From Rubidibacter lacunae KORDI 51-2 (GTDB lineage: Bacteria > Cyanobacteriota > Cyanobacteriia > Cyanobacteriales > Rubidibacteraceae), in NCBI RefSeq assembly GCF_000473895.1, contig NZ_ASSJ01000035.1, forward strand, positions 1-64,000: a DNA stretch of 64,000 nt, read 5' to 3'. Each line of letters opens with the position of its first letter. The first letter of the stretch is position 1. Of the stretch, positions 37,386-45,534 are shown one piece after another. Below the pieces are notes generated by a model. The model was not told the DNA's origin, searched no databases, and saw only the letters and a program-made list of their open reading frames with translations. The position numbers were made by a program, and so were the translations under genes.

Positions 37386-37420
37386 CGAAATATTAAAGCA
37401 GTATAACGAAATATTAAAGC
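37385..37420. repeat. 15-bp direct repeat pair at the cyclo-ligase stop
   Basis: ACGAAATATTAAAGC occurs at 37385-37399 and again at 37406-37420, a spacing of 21 bases (two helical turns). It starts in the last base of the cyclo-ligase stop and lies 274 bases before the cpcL start. Two identical AT-rich sites at helical phase could bind a regulator. Confidence 0.6.
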
Positions 37421-37693
37421 CAGGCAACCCAAGCGCGCAGTCGTTGCGAAGCTATGCAATTCTCATTAAAAGTAAGGAGTGCAGACTCGTGCGCTGAATT
37501 GGATAAGCCTTTACATCTTGCTTGTAACCAAATATGAGGTGATAAAGCAGCATTTAAGAAAGCGATAGGGTTTTCCTGAAGTTGCGTTCTGCTCGAGCTT
37601 TTCTTCAGTTAGCTCAATCCCCTCTTCGACGACAGGTGCATAGCTTTTTTCACATCGGAACCTAGACCGATCGTTACTACAACAGGAGTTCAA

Positions 37694-38467
37694 ATGTCAA
37701 TACCTTTGCTGACTTACTCTCCCACAAGCCGCAACCACCGTGTGGAAGGTTACGAAGTGTTCGGAGACGAGCAGCCCAGAGCCTACAGCCTAGATACTGC
37801 GTCGACTTCTACAGAGGTAAGCGAGGTAATTTTTGCTGCATATCGGCAAGTCTTCAACGAACAGCAGCTTATCTCGAGCAATCGGCAGCGCGCGCTGGAG
37901 TCGCAACTCCGGTTCAGACAAATTACCGTTCATGACTTTGTAAAAGGCTTGGTGCTCTCCGAGACATTCCGCGAACGCAACTATGATTGCAATAACAACT
38001 ACCGCTTTGTAGATCTGTGCGTTCAGCGACTGCTCGGTCGCGATGTATACGGACAACGGGAGCGGTTTGCTTGGTCGGTCGTTCTGGCTACTGAGGGCTT
38101 ACAGGGATTTGTCGATGCCTTGTTAAACAGCGACGAGTATCAAAGCAATTTTGGGGAAGAAGTCGTACCCTATCAACGGCGGCGAATTTTACCCCAGCGG
38201 GATTCGGGTGAAGTGACATTTGCACACACTCCTCGCTACGGCTCAGATCATCTTGCCACGTTGGCAGCTGTCGGCAATGATTTTGCAACCCCAGCTCCAC
38301 TCTTTCGTTGGTTGGTTGTCAACGACGTCCGCTGGTCTTGGCAACGCCCGCCTTACAGCAATGCCTACCAGACGCTTGCACGCATCAGTGCCTGGGCAAT
38401 CGCCATCTTTATGGGAGCTGTAACCCTTTCGGTTGCTCTGGCAGCTTGGGGAATTATCTCCCTATAA
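37694..38467 (+). CDS. cpcL: CpcL (CpcG2-type) membrane-anchored rod linker
   Basis: The 257-aa protein has a CpcG-like N-terminus (MSIPLLTYSPTSRNHRVEGY) and a linker domain (about 40-170: FAAYRQVFNEQQLISSNRQR, NYRFVDLCVQRLLGRDVYGQ, LLNSDEYQSNFGEEVVPYQR). It ends in a hydrophobic segment (about 228-257, ARISAWAIAIFMGAVTLSVA and on) that spans the membrane. This tail marks CpcL, which builds core-less rods attached to the thylakoid and feeds photosystem I or NDH-PSI complexes, in contrast to CpcG1, which joins rods to the core. A GGAGTT ribosome site precedes the ATG. Confidence 0.92.
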   Translation: MSIPLLTYSPTSRNHRVEGYEVFGDEQPRAYSLDTASTSTEVSEVIFAAYRQVFNEQQLISSNRQRALESQLRFRQITVHDFVKGLVLSETFRERNYDCNNNYRFVDLCVQRLLGRDVYGQRERFAWSVVLATEGLQGFVDALLNSDEYQSNFGEEVVPYQRRRILPQRDSGEVTFAHTPRYGSDHLATLAAVGNDFATPAPLFRWLVVNDVRWSWQRPPYSNAYQTLARISAWAIAIFMGAVTLSVALAAWGIISL

Positions 38468-38964
38468 ACCAGCAATTGTGAAGACGGTATTTTGAGTACG
38501 AAGCCAGTAAGTGCCGTTCCCTATCCGGAGGTAATTCGTCGCGAGCACTGCGCGCGCTCCCGTTGCGACTGCCCCTCCGGACAGGACAGCAAATGTAATG
38601 AGCGCCAGACGAGTTTTTCTATTTGTCCGATTGGGACGGAGAGGAGACCGCAGTTCCCGCATAACATTAGGATGTACCCCAAGCCGACACCGGTTTCATA
38701 GACCGACGATCGGTTTGGGGTTGGCCGTACCGAATGTGAGGGGGGTTCCTCAAGTGGTTCGCTTGGACGTTCGCTAGTGCGATCGCCGTCTGCATTTTGG
38801 CAGGCGGCTCACGAGGATTTATGATTATTGTGGGTTCGAAGCGAGCCCTAGTATTCTTGTCTAGCGCAGAGACGGCCGCGATTACACGGCAGAGCGCGTA
38901 GTTCCCGCCAAAGCTCGATGCCAATGAGCAGGAACGAACTCATATTGGAGGCTCGAACAAACCG
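38468..38964. other. intergenic region after cpcL
   Basis: About 500 bases without a supported gene. A 66-codon minus-strand frame (38462-38662) with a hydrophobic patch was considered and not accepted. The region leads into a broken methyltransferase-like gene. Confidence 0.35.
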
Positions 38965-39832
38965 GTGGGTATTAACCTCGATGGATTGAGATTCCTGCTT
39001 CACGCCAAGTCATCGAATGTCGATTTCACGAGGGTCGCGACGATCGGAAGGCAAAACATCTTCGTGAGTACCGACGAACTCCGCAACCTTTTGGAAGCGA
39101 ATTCAACTATCGCGACCTCGATTGAACACGGCTTGAGGCGATCTGTAACGAGAACTATTGTGAGGAACTTTTGAAGTTTCTTGGAGCCGAGAGCATAGAC
39201 TCCTTCGACTATTCAGGCTACGAAGGCGCGACATGCGAACATGACTTCAACCAGCCGATCTCTGAAGATTACCACGCCCGATACACCGTTGCGATCGACG
39301 GTGGAACGTTAGAACACGTATTTAACTTCCCGGTTGCGATTGCAAACTGCATGCGCATGGTCGAGGTGGGAGGACATTACCTCGGTCTTACCCCATCCAA
39401 CAATCTTATGGGTCATGGCTTCTACCAGTTCAGCCCGGAACTCTATTTCAGAGTGCTCAGCCCGGAAAATGGATTTTCTATCGAGAAAATGGCTTCCCCG
39501 AGGCGAGAAAGTCTCGGCGTTGGTATCGCGTTCCCGACCCGAAAGATGTCGGATGTCGCGTCGGCATCTACGGATCCTCTGCACAAGTGCTTCTAATGAT
39601 TATTGCCAAGCGACTGTCCGATTTGCCGCTCTTCTCAACCACCCCCATGCAGTCTGAATACGTTTCAAGGTGGGATGGAGTGGATCCGAAGGCAAAGCCA
39701 AAGGTGGGTGTCTTAACAGCTAGGAAGCGACGCCTTTTGCGGTTCCTCAGAAAACAGCTCAAAGTTGTCCTTGGTTTGCATCGGGACGGGTTTGGACCTT
39801 TATTCAGCCCATTCGACCCGTCGAAGTCCTAG
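38965..39832 (+). pseudogene. frameshifted SAM-methyltransferase-like gene
   Basis: Three pieces in three frames join into one familiar cyanobacterial protein. They are GINLDGLRFLLHAKSSNVDF (38965 onward), then YCEELLKFLGAES...DGGTLEHVFNFPVAIANCMR, GGHYLGLTPSNNLMGHGFYQ (about 39156-39500), and finally RWYRVPDPKDVGCRVGIYGS...LLMIIAKRLSDLPLF (about 39515-39832). At least two frameshifts (near 39120 and near 39500) separate them. The original product resembled class I SAM-dependent methyltransferases acting on unknown substrates. It is probably non-functional. Confidence 0.75.
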
Positions 39833-40010
39833 TTCGCTTAATGTTGGTTACTTTACCCGCTTGGATCGCTAGATTCTGATGAAATAGCTGTCCTTTTGGT
39901 TTCTTTAGCGGTTCTGCCGCTAACGTTGCTAAAGCTATAGGTGCTATGCACCAAAAGCATGGGTAACATTGCACCCAGCAAGAATTCCGAGTAGCAGGGC
40001 AGGCAAGCAC

Positions 40011-41543
40011 GTGGTAGGGGCGGACTCGATCGGTGTTTGGGTATTGGGCGACCAGCTGTGGATAGGGCAGGCAGCGCTTGCCGCACGCTCCGATGCCCGC
40101 GAGACGACTCCCGTGATTTTCGTCGAATCGCGCGACTACGTCCGGCAGCGCCGCTATCACCGTCAGAAGCTCGTGCTCGTGTGGTCGGCCATGCGCCACT
40201 TTGCCGAGGAGCTGCACGCGGAGGGTTGGTCGGTGACCTATGCGATCGCCGATGACTTTCAGACACCCTTGCGGAATTGGGTCGCCCGGTATACCCTCGA
40301 CACGCTGTACGTCATGGAGCCAGCCGATCGCCCTTTTCAGCAACTTATTGACGGACTCGTTCTCGGCTGCACGGTTGCCGTTCTTCCGAATAACCATTTT
40401 CTCTGTAGCAGCGATGACTTTCGCAACTGGGCCGACGGGCGCAAGCGCTTGGTTATGGAAGATTTCTACCGCGAGATGCGAAAGCGCTACGACGTGCTGA
40501 TGGCCGGCGACCGACCTGAAGGCGGGACCTGGAATCTCGACAAGCAAAATCGCAAGCCGCCGAAACGCGGACTCAAACCGCCGGCACCGCTGCAATTCGA
40601 ACCGGACGCGATTACTCAAGAAGCGATCGCCACTGTCAAGAACTTTGACGGTGCGACCTACGGCAGCTTGGATGAATTCCACTGGGCAGTAACGCGATCG
40701 CAGGCACTGCAAGCGTTGGAGGGATTTGTACGCGATCGCCTGCCGACGTTCGGACCCTATCAAGACGCCATGGTGACAGGTGAAGAGACCATGTGGCACG
40801 CACTGCTGTCGCCCTACCTCAATCTCGGCTTGCTGCATCCGCGCGAAGTCATCGCCACTGCCGAAACAGCCTATCGCGATCGCAGTTTGGCATTGAACTG
40901 CGTTGAGGGCTTCATCCGCCAAGTATTGGGCTGGCGCGAGTACATGCGAGGTTTGTACTGCACGTTCCCACCGGACTACGCCGAAGAAAACTGGTTCGAT
41001 CACGCCCAACCGCTCCCGGATTTCCTCTGGGACAGCAGCCAAACGGACATGAACTGCCTTCAGCAAACCCTGCAGCAAGTCGAGCGCACTGGCTATGCCC
41101 ATCACATCCAACGGCTAATGGTGCTCGGCAACTATTCGCTGATTGCCGGACTCAATCCGCAAGCCGTCGAGCAATGGTTCCACGCCGCCTTTATCGACGC
41201 CCACGATTGGGTGATGCAAACCAACGTGCTCGGCATGGGTTTGTTTGCCGATGGTGGCAAGCTCGCCACCAAACCTTATGCGGCTTCGGCAAACTACATC
41301 AATAAGATGAGCGACTACTGCCAGGGCTGCCGTTATAACCACACCCAACGGACGGGAGACAATGCCTGCCCGATTAACGCCCTCTATTGGGATTTTTTAC
41401 TCCGTCACGAGGACAAACTGCGTTCGCAAGGTCGTATGAACCTCGTCCTGAGCCATTTAAATAAGATGACTGCAGACGAAAAGGCAGCTATTCGCGAGCG
41501 CGCCCGCACCTGGCAGACAGCACCGACTGCCGAGGGAACCTAG
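40011..41543 (+). CDS. phrB: iron-sulfur (6-4) photolyase / cryptochrome-related protein
   Basis: The protein is 510 aa from GTG 40011, which has GGCAGG upstream and starts just before the conserved SIGVWVLGDQLW; the frame opens at a TTG 14 codons earlier. It belongs to the DPRP/FeS-BCP group: VIFVESRDYVRQRRYHRQKL, HALLSPYLNLGLLHPREVI, GWREYMRGLYCTF, MLGNYSLI-type and LFADGGKLATKPYAASANYI. Cysteines at CVEGFIRQVLG and NKMSDYCQGCRYNHTQRTGD...NACPINALYW supply the 4Fe-4S ligands. Such enzymes repair (6-4) photoproducts by blue light with FAD and a lumazine-type antenna. Length matches. Confidence 0.9.
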   Translation: MVGADSIGVWVLGDQLWIGQAALAARSDARETTPVIFVESRDYVRQRRYHRQKLVLVWSAMRHFAEELHAEGWSVTYAIADDFQTPLRNWVARYTLDTLYVMEPADRPFQQLIDGLVLGCTVAVLPNNHFLCSSDDFRNWADGRKRLVMEDFYREMRKRYDVLMAGDRPEGGTWNLDKQNRKPPKRGLKPPAPLQFEPDAITQEAIATVKNFDGATYGSLDEFHWAVTRSQALQALEGFVRDRLPTFGPYQDAMVTGEETMWHALLSPYLNLGLLHPREVIATAETAYRDRSLALNCVEGFIRQVLGWREYMRGLYCTFPPDYAEENWFDHAQPLPDFLWDSSQTDMNCLQQTLQQVERTGYAHHIQRLMVLGNYSLIAGLNPQAVEQWFHAAFIDAHDWVMQTNVLGMGLFADGGKLATKPYAASANYINKMSDYCQGCRYNHTQRTGDNACPINALYWDFLLRHEDKLRSQGRMNLVLSHLNKMTADEKAAIRERARTWQTAPTAEGT

Positions 41544-41593
41544 CCCAGCAACACCTGTAGCAAGCGGCGCGGATATTTATTTGATTGGGGTAT

Positions 41594-42445
41594 TTAATCG
41601 AGTCTCCGGCCCGTCAGTTCGACAAAAATATCTTCCAAGTTGGACGGGCGGCACATGACGCCCGTCCGGTCCGGAAGGGAGTCGAGATGTTGGCTGGCAG
41701 CCTCCAAAGTTGGAAACAGCTCAGAGGTCAGGCGATCGGCCGTTTGCTTGACGATTAAACCTTCGCCGTATTTCTGCCGCAGTTCTGCCAGGGTACCCGA
41801 CTCGATGAACTTGCCCGCGTCCATAATGCCAATGCGATCGCAGAGAAACGCGGCCTCTTCCATGTAGTGCGTTGTTAGCAGGATGGTCTTGCCGTTGCCG
41901 TTGAGATCGCGGACGATTTCCCAGAGGCGCAGACGCGTTTGCGGATCGAGACCGACGGTCGGCTCGTCCATGAAGAGGATACTCGGGTCGTGGAGCAAGG
42001 CCCGCGCGATCTGCAAGCGGCGCTTCATGCCACCGGAGAGGGTTTTGACGAGGCTGTCACGGCGATCCTCGAGTTGCACGTACTCCAGCCACTGCGAGAT
42101 TGCCTTGCGACGGCGCGGGTTGGGAATATGGTGCATCCGCCCGTGAAATTCCATATTCTCCCACACGGTCAGTTCGGTATCGACGCTGGTCTGTTGCAGC
42201 ACGACACCGATATTCGCTTTGACGCGCGCGGGATGGCGCGTGACGTCGAAACCTGCAACTTCCACCAACCCTTGACTCGGACGCGTCAGCGCAATCAGCA
42301 TGCGGATCGTGGTCGATTTCCCCGCACCATTCGGGCCGAGGAGTCCGAACATTTCTCCCGGTTGGATGGCAAACGACAGTCCCTCGACGACCGGCACGCG
42401 ATCGTAAACTTTGCGGACGTCTTGCAGAGAAATTGCTGGACCCAT
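41594..42445 (-). CDS. ABC-2-type transporter ATP-binding subunit
   Basis: The 283-aa protein from ATG 42445 (MGPAISLQDVRKVYDRVPVV) has Walker A GPNGAGKST (about 39-47), the signature LSGGMKRRLQIARALL, Walker B SILFMDEPTVGLDP and the switch LTTHYMEEA. It resembles drug/polysaccharide (DrrA/NodI/CcmA-like) ATPases. No permease gene is adjacent: the minus-strand position downstream is occupied by the plus-strand photolyase, and upstream lies a regulator. The permease must be elsewhere or beyond reach, so the substrate is unknown. Confidence 0.88.
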   Translation of the reverse strand: MGPAISLQDVRKVYDRVPVVEGLSFAIQPGEMFGLLGPNGAGKSTTIRMLIALTRPSQGLVEVAGFDVTRHPARVKANIGVVLQQTSVDTELTVWENMEFHGRMHHIPNPRRRKAISQWLEYVQLEDRRDSLVKTLSGGMKRRLQIARALLHDPSILFMDEPTVGLDPQTRLRLWEIVRDLNGNGKTILLTTHYMEEAAFLCDRIGIMDAGKFIESGTLAELRQKYGEGLIVKQTADRLTSELFPTLEAASQHLDSLPDRTGVMCRPSNLEDIFVELTGRRLD

Positions 42446-42462
42446 CAATCGCAATTAACGAT

Positions 42463-42502
42463 AGTAAGAGGACATTAGTAACAGTAAGAGGACGTTAGTA
42501 AC
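42463..42502. repeat. 20-bp tandem repeat, two units
   Basis: AGTAAGAGGACATTAGTAAC (42463-42482) is followed directly by AGTAAGAGGACGTTAGTAAC (42483-42502), one mismatch, just upstream of the ABC ATPase start. It could be a direct-repeat operator or a simple slippage duplication. Confidence 0.75.
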
Positions 42503-42638
42503 GCGAAGCTGATAACGTAGCTAAAACTCCACGTGCAATGTACCGCATGCTCCCTACGGCGGCTAGGCCTGTATACCGCACCCCAGTCTATCCTGCCCCA
42601 ATTTACTGGAGCCGCTTGATTGGGAGGGTGGGTTGGAG

Positions 42639-43334
42639 TTACTCGGTTAAGCCGTGTTTGAGTGCGTAGCGCACGAGTTCGGTACGGCTGTTGGTGCCGG
42701 TTTTACCGAACAAGCGACTAACGTATTTCTCGACGTTACGAACGCTGGTATTGAGGCGCCGGGCAATTTCCTTGTTCATCAGCCCTTCAGCAACGAGATC
42801 GAGCACGCTTTGCTCGCGTGGGGTTAGGTCAACTTGCACGGAAGACGGCGTCGCGACAACGCTCGGTTGGGAACCGAGCAGCCCTCTCAGTTCGGCAATC
42901 TGCTGGGAAATGGTTTCCAGGTGAACGGAATCGGTCGGATCGGTTGCCGCGCGACGGCGGTTGATCAAATTGCGCGCGATCGCTACTAGTTCGTCGGGAT
43001 CGAAGGGTTTGGACAAGTAGGCATCAACACCTGCCTCGTAACCTTGAATGCGATCGGCAGTCATACCCTTTGCGGTTAGAAAGACGACCGGTACGGACTC
43101 GAAGCGCGGGTCGTCCCGCAACTGTGCGAGAAACTGATAGCCATCCACACCGGGCATCATGATGTCGCTGATGATGAGGTCCGGGGGGCGTTGCTGGGCA
43201 AGTTCCCAGCCGTCGATGGCATTGCTGGCTGCGACAATCTGGAATCCCTCGTCTTCGAAGTAGGCGCAAACGGCTTCGCGTAAACCAGCTTCGTCATCTA
43301 CAAGGAGGATGTTGCATTCGACGGATTCGGTCAT
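42639..43334 (-). CDS. NarL/LuxR-type response regulator, Rre1-like
   Basis: The 231-aa protein has an N-terminal receiver domain (about 8-125: LLVDDEAGLREAVCAYFEDE, phospho-Asp in PDLIISDIMMPGVDGYQFLA, Lys in YLSKPFDPDELV). A C-terminal LuxR-type helix-turn-helix (about 168-230) follows: LTPREQSVLDLVAEGLMNKE, IARRLNTSVRNVEKYVSRLF. The whole resembles the cyanobacterial/plastid Rre1 (Ycf29) regulators that respond to heat, light and redox stress via Hik kinases. No cognate kinase is adjacent. Another NarL-group member is the alternative. Confidence 0.85.
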   Translation of the reverse strand: MTESVECNILLVDDEAGLREAVCAYFEDEGFQIVAASNAIDGWELAQQRPPDLIISDIMMPGVDGYQFLAQLRDDPRFESVPVVFLTAKGMTADRIQGYEAGVDAYLSKPFDPDELVAIARNLINRRRAATDPTDSVHLETISQQIAELRGLLGSQPSVVATPSSVQVDLTPREQSVLDLVAEGLMNKEIARRLNTSVRNVEKYVSRLFGKTGTNSRTELVRYALKHGLTE

Positions 43335-43638
43335 AACTGCTGATTTCCAGTTCCGCTGTCTTCCCAGCCGCTCTGCTGCTGCGATTTCCGCTGCCGAGCT
43401 GCTACCAGCGGCTGGCTACCTTTCTCAATGTAGCAGCCGCGATCGCGTGTCACAGCATAAGTGCAAAAAACATGTGCAGATGTTGCTCGAATTAAATGCT
43501 GCTGCAAATTGAGGCTTTTCCCTAGAAATGACCCGGATTGCCGGAGGTTGCTTCCATTGGCTTGCTGACATCGGCATTATCGATCGACCTGGTGGGTGCA
43601 GTTCTAGTAACACTCAGACATTGTTAATAACTAGCAGT
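43335..43638. other. intergenic region, nothing recognised
   Basis: About 300 bases between the regulator and the glycosylase. It includes an AT-rich segment (43440-43520) that may hold the regulator promoter. No gene is supported. Confidence 0.35.
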
Positions 43639-44211
43639 TTATCGTGCAGCAGAGATCGCAGAAATCTGGGGGCATACCAATCGCAATGGTTTGTGGGCCC
43701 ACTCCTCCCCAGCTGAGGCAATCCCGACTCGTGGAAGGTATTCGATCTCTTCCTCGGCCACTGTAATTCCCGACTCCGCGAACCACAATCCTGACTTCGG
43801 CACTGCCAACTGTCCGTCTAGAGTGCGATCGACCTGCAGGTGCTTCGTCAGCCGTCCCGGTCCGGAGATCGCTCCCGCCCCGCGCAACAGGATTGCCGCC
43901 GGGTAGTCTGCCGGTCCCGCGATCGCGTTCAGCAACCAGTGCACGCCGTAGCACAAATACACGTAGAAGCAGCCGCCCGGCTCGAACATCACAGCATTGC
44001 GCGGTGTCCGTCCTCGGTGGGCGTGGGAGGCTTTGTCTTTAAATCCTTCGTAAATTTCCACCTCCACGATCGGCAGATACACCGTTTCTCCGGCAGGCAG
44101 CCGCCGCGCCAGATACGCACCTAGCAATTCCCGTGCCACGATCGCTGGCTCCCGCTGAAGGAAACTCGGGTCCAATGGCATCGGCGCGCTCGTTCTCGTT
44201 GTCGCGGCCAT
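43639..44211 (-). CDS. DNA-3-methyladenine glycosylase (AAG/MPG type)
   Basis: The 190-aa enzyme shows ARELLGAYLARRL, the catalytic VEVEIYEGFKDKASHAHRGR (catalytic Glu and His-Arg), RTPRNAVMFEPGGCFYVYLC, YGVHWLLNAIAG and GPGRLTKHLQVDR. It excises alkylated or deaminated purines to start base-excision repair. Its ATG directly follows the MurG stop, with which it forms a coupled transcription unit. Length is normal for the family. Confidence 0.9.
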   Translation of the reverse strand: MAATTRTSAPMPLDPSFLQREPAIVARELLGAYLARRLPAGETVYLPIVEVEIYEGFKDKASHAHRGRTPRNAVMFEPGGCFYVYLCYGVHWLLNAIAGPADYPAAILLRGAGAISGPGRLTKHLQVDRTLDGQLAVPKSGLWFAESGITVAEEEIEYLPRVGIASAGEEWAHKPLRLVCPQISAISAAR

Positions 44212-45270
44212 CTAGCGCTCCACTGCCGCCCGCACTAATGCCGCCAACTGCTCGGCACTCTCGGGTACCGCCAGGCTCGCCGCCCGCGCGGCCATCGCCG
44301 CGCGTCGCTCGCGATCGCCCAACAATTCCAGCACCGCAGTCTGCAGGTGATCGCGCTCCAAATTCGCCTGGGACAAAACTACTGCCGCTCCAGCACTGGC
44401 AAATGCAGCAGCGTTATACGCCTGATGGTCGTCGGCTGCAAAGGGAAATGGTATCAACACCGAGGGCGTGCGGGTGAAGGCAAGTTCCGTCAGCGTTCCC
44501 GCCCCCGCCCGCGACACTGCCAAATCCGCGCGTTGGAACAGCCCGGCTACGTTGTCGTAGAACGGCAGCTCCACATACTGTGGGTGCTTCATCGTTCCTG
44601 CATCCGGGTCGCGCTCGCCCGTGAGGTGCACCACCGTCGCCCCGGCTGCGAACCAAGCTGGAGCGCACGCGCGCACGAGTCGATTCACCGCGACCGCTCC
44701 CTGCGACCCGCCTACCACGGCAATCAGCGGTGCGTTCTCCGGCACCGGTAATGCTAGTGGTTGCGGGGAACGGAAGCGCTCGCGTACAGGCGTGCTCGTC
44801 CACACCGTCTGGCAGCGCGGCAGCCGCTTTGCCGCATCCGCAAAACCCAACGCGACCGTCTGACATTGCGGCCCCAACCAGCGCGTCACCCGTCCCGGAA
44901 TTGCATTCGACTCGTGCAACAGTGCCGGGATGCGCAGCTGCCGTGCCGCCACAATTGCTGGAGCCGCGATGTATCCGCCCGTGGTAAAAACTATATCCAC
45001 GCGGCGATCGCGCAGCAATCGCCACACTTGCAGCGTCGATAGTCCCAACAACCCCAACGCCCGCAACAGCCGCAAGGGAGATCGCGACTGCAGACCTTCC
45101 ACGGGCACGGTGCGCAGTGGATAGCACGCTGGCACCAGCTTCGTCTCCAGGCGATTGGGCACGCCCAACCACTCGATCTCCCAGTCGCTCAGTTGCTCGG
45201 CAACGGCTAGAGCTGGAAACAGGTGTCCGCCCGTCCCGCTCGCCGCAACTAACAATCGCGTCGGTGCCAC
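44212..45270 (-). CDS. murG: MurG, UDP-GlcNAc:lipid I N-acetylglucosaminyltransferase
   Basis: The enzyme is 352 aa from GTG 45270 (VAPTRLLVAASGTGGHLFPA), which has GGAGG four bases upstream; another GTG at 45357 gives 29 extra residues without family similarity. Motifs: GGYIAAPAIVAARQLRIPAL, LLHESNAIPGRVTRWL, VVGGSQGAVAVNRLV and SRAGAGTLTELAFTRTPSVL. It is a GT28 transferase at the inner face of the membrane that adds GlcNAc to lipid I in peptidoglycan synthesis. The glycosylase gene starts at its stop. Confidence 0.92.
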   Translation of the reverse strand: MAPTRLLVAASGTGGHLFPALAVAEQLSDWEIEWLGVPNRLETKLVPACYPLRTVPVEGLQSRSPLRLLRALGLLGLSTLQVWRLLRDRRVDIVFTTGGYIAAPAIVAARQLRIPALLHESNAIPGRVTRWLGPQCQTVALGFADAAKRLPRCQTVWTSTPVRERFRSPQPLALPVPENAPLIAVVGGSQGAVAVNRLVRACAPAWFAAGATVVHLTGERDPDAGTMKHPQYVELPFYDNVAGLFQRADLAVSRAGAGTLTELAFTRTPSVLIPFPFAADDHQAYNAAAFASAGAAVVLSQANLERDHLQTAVLELLGDRERRAAMAARAASLAVPESAEQLAALVRAAVER

Positions 45271-45534
45271 AATGCCTCCGCTTGCAGTCAACACTTTAAT
45301 TGCGCGCTTCAGACGGCCGATTGCCCTAGCAAAAGCAGTCTTGTGCGCTAACAGCACTCGTCCGCGATCGCGCTACGGCCCGCTCGAACCGTCTGGGTCG
45401 CGAACGCTTCCAGTAATAACGCTTTCAGTAATATACCTAAGCAGCTAACTGACAGCCGAGAGCACACTGACGCCCCGAGCAACTGCAGCTATGCTCGTGG
45501 TAACGCGATCGGCATCGTTACTTTCCATCGGCGT

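Noticed and set aside
38462-38662. 66-codon minus-strand frame with a hydrophobic patch after cpcL
   Set aside because: No ribosome site, no homology, and it overlaps the cpcL stop.
39804-41111. 435-codon open frame opposite the photolyase gene
   Set aside because: It is the antisense shadow of a well-conserved photolyase and shows no family motif; GC-rich codon bias opens frames on the reverse strand.
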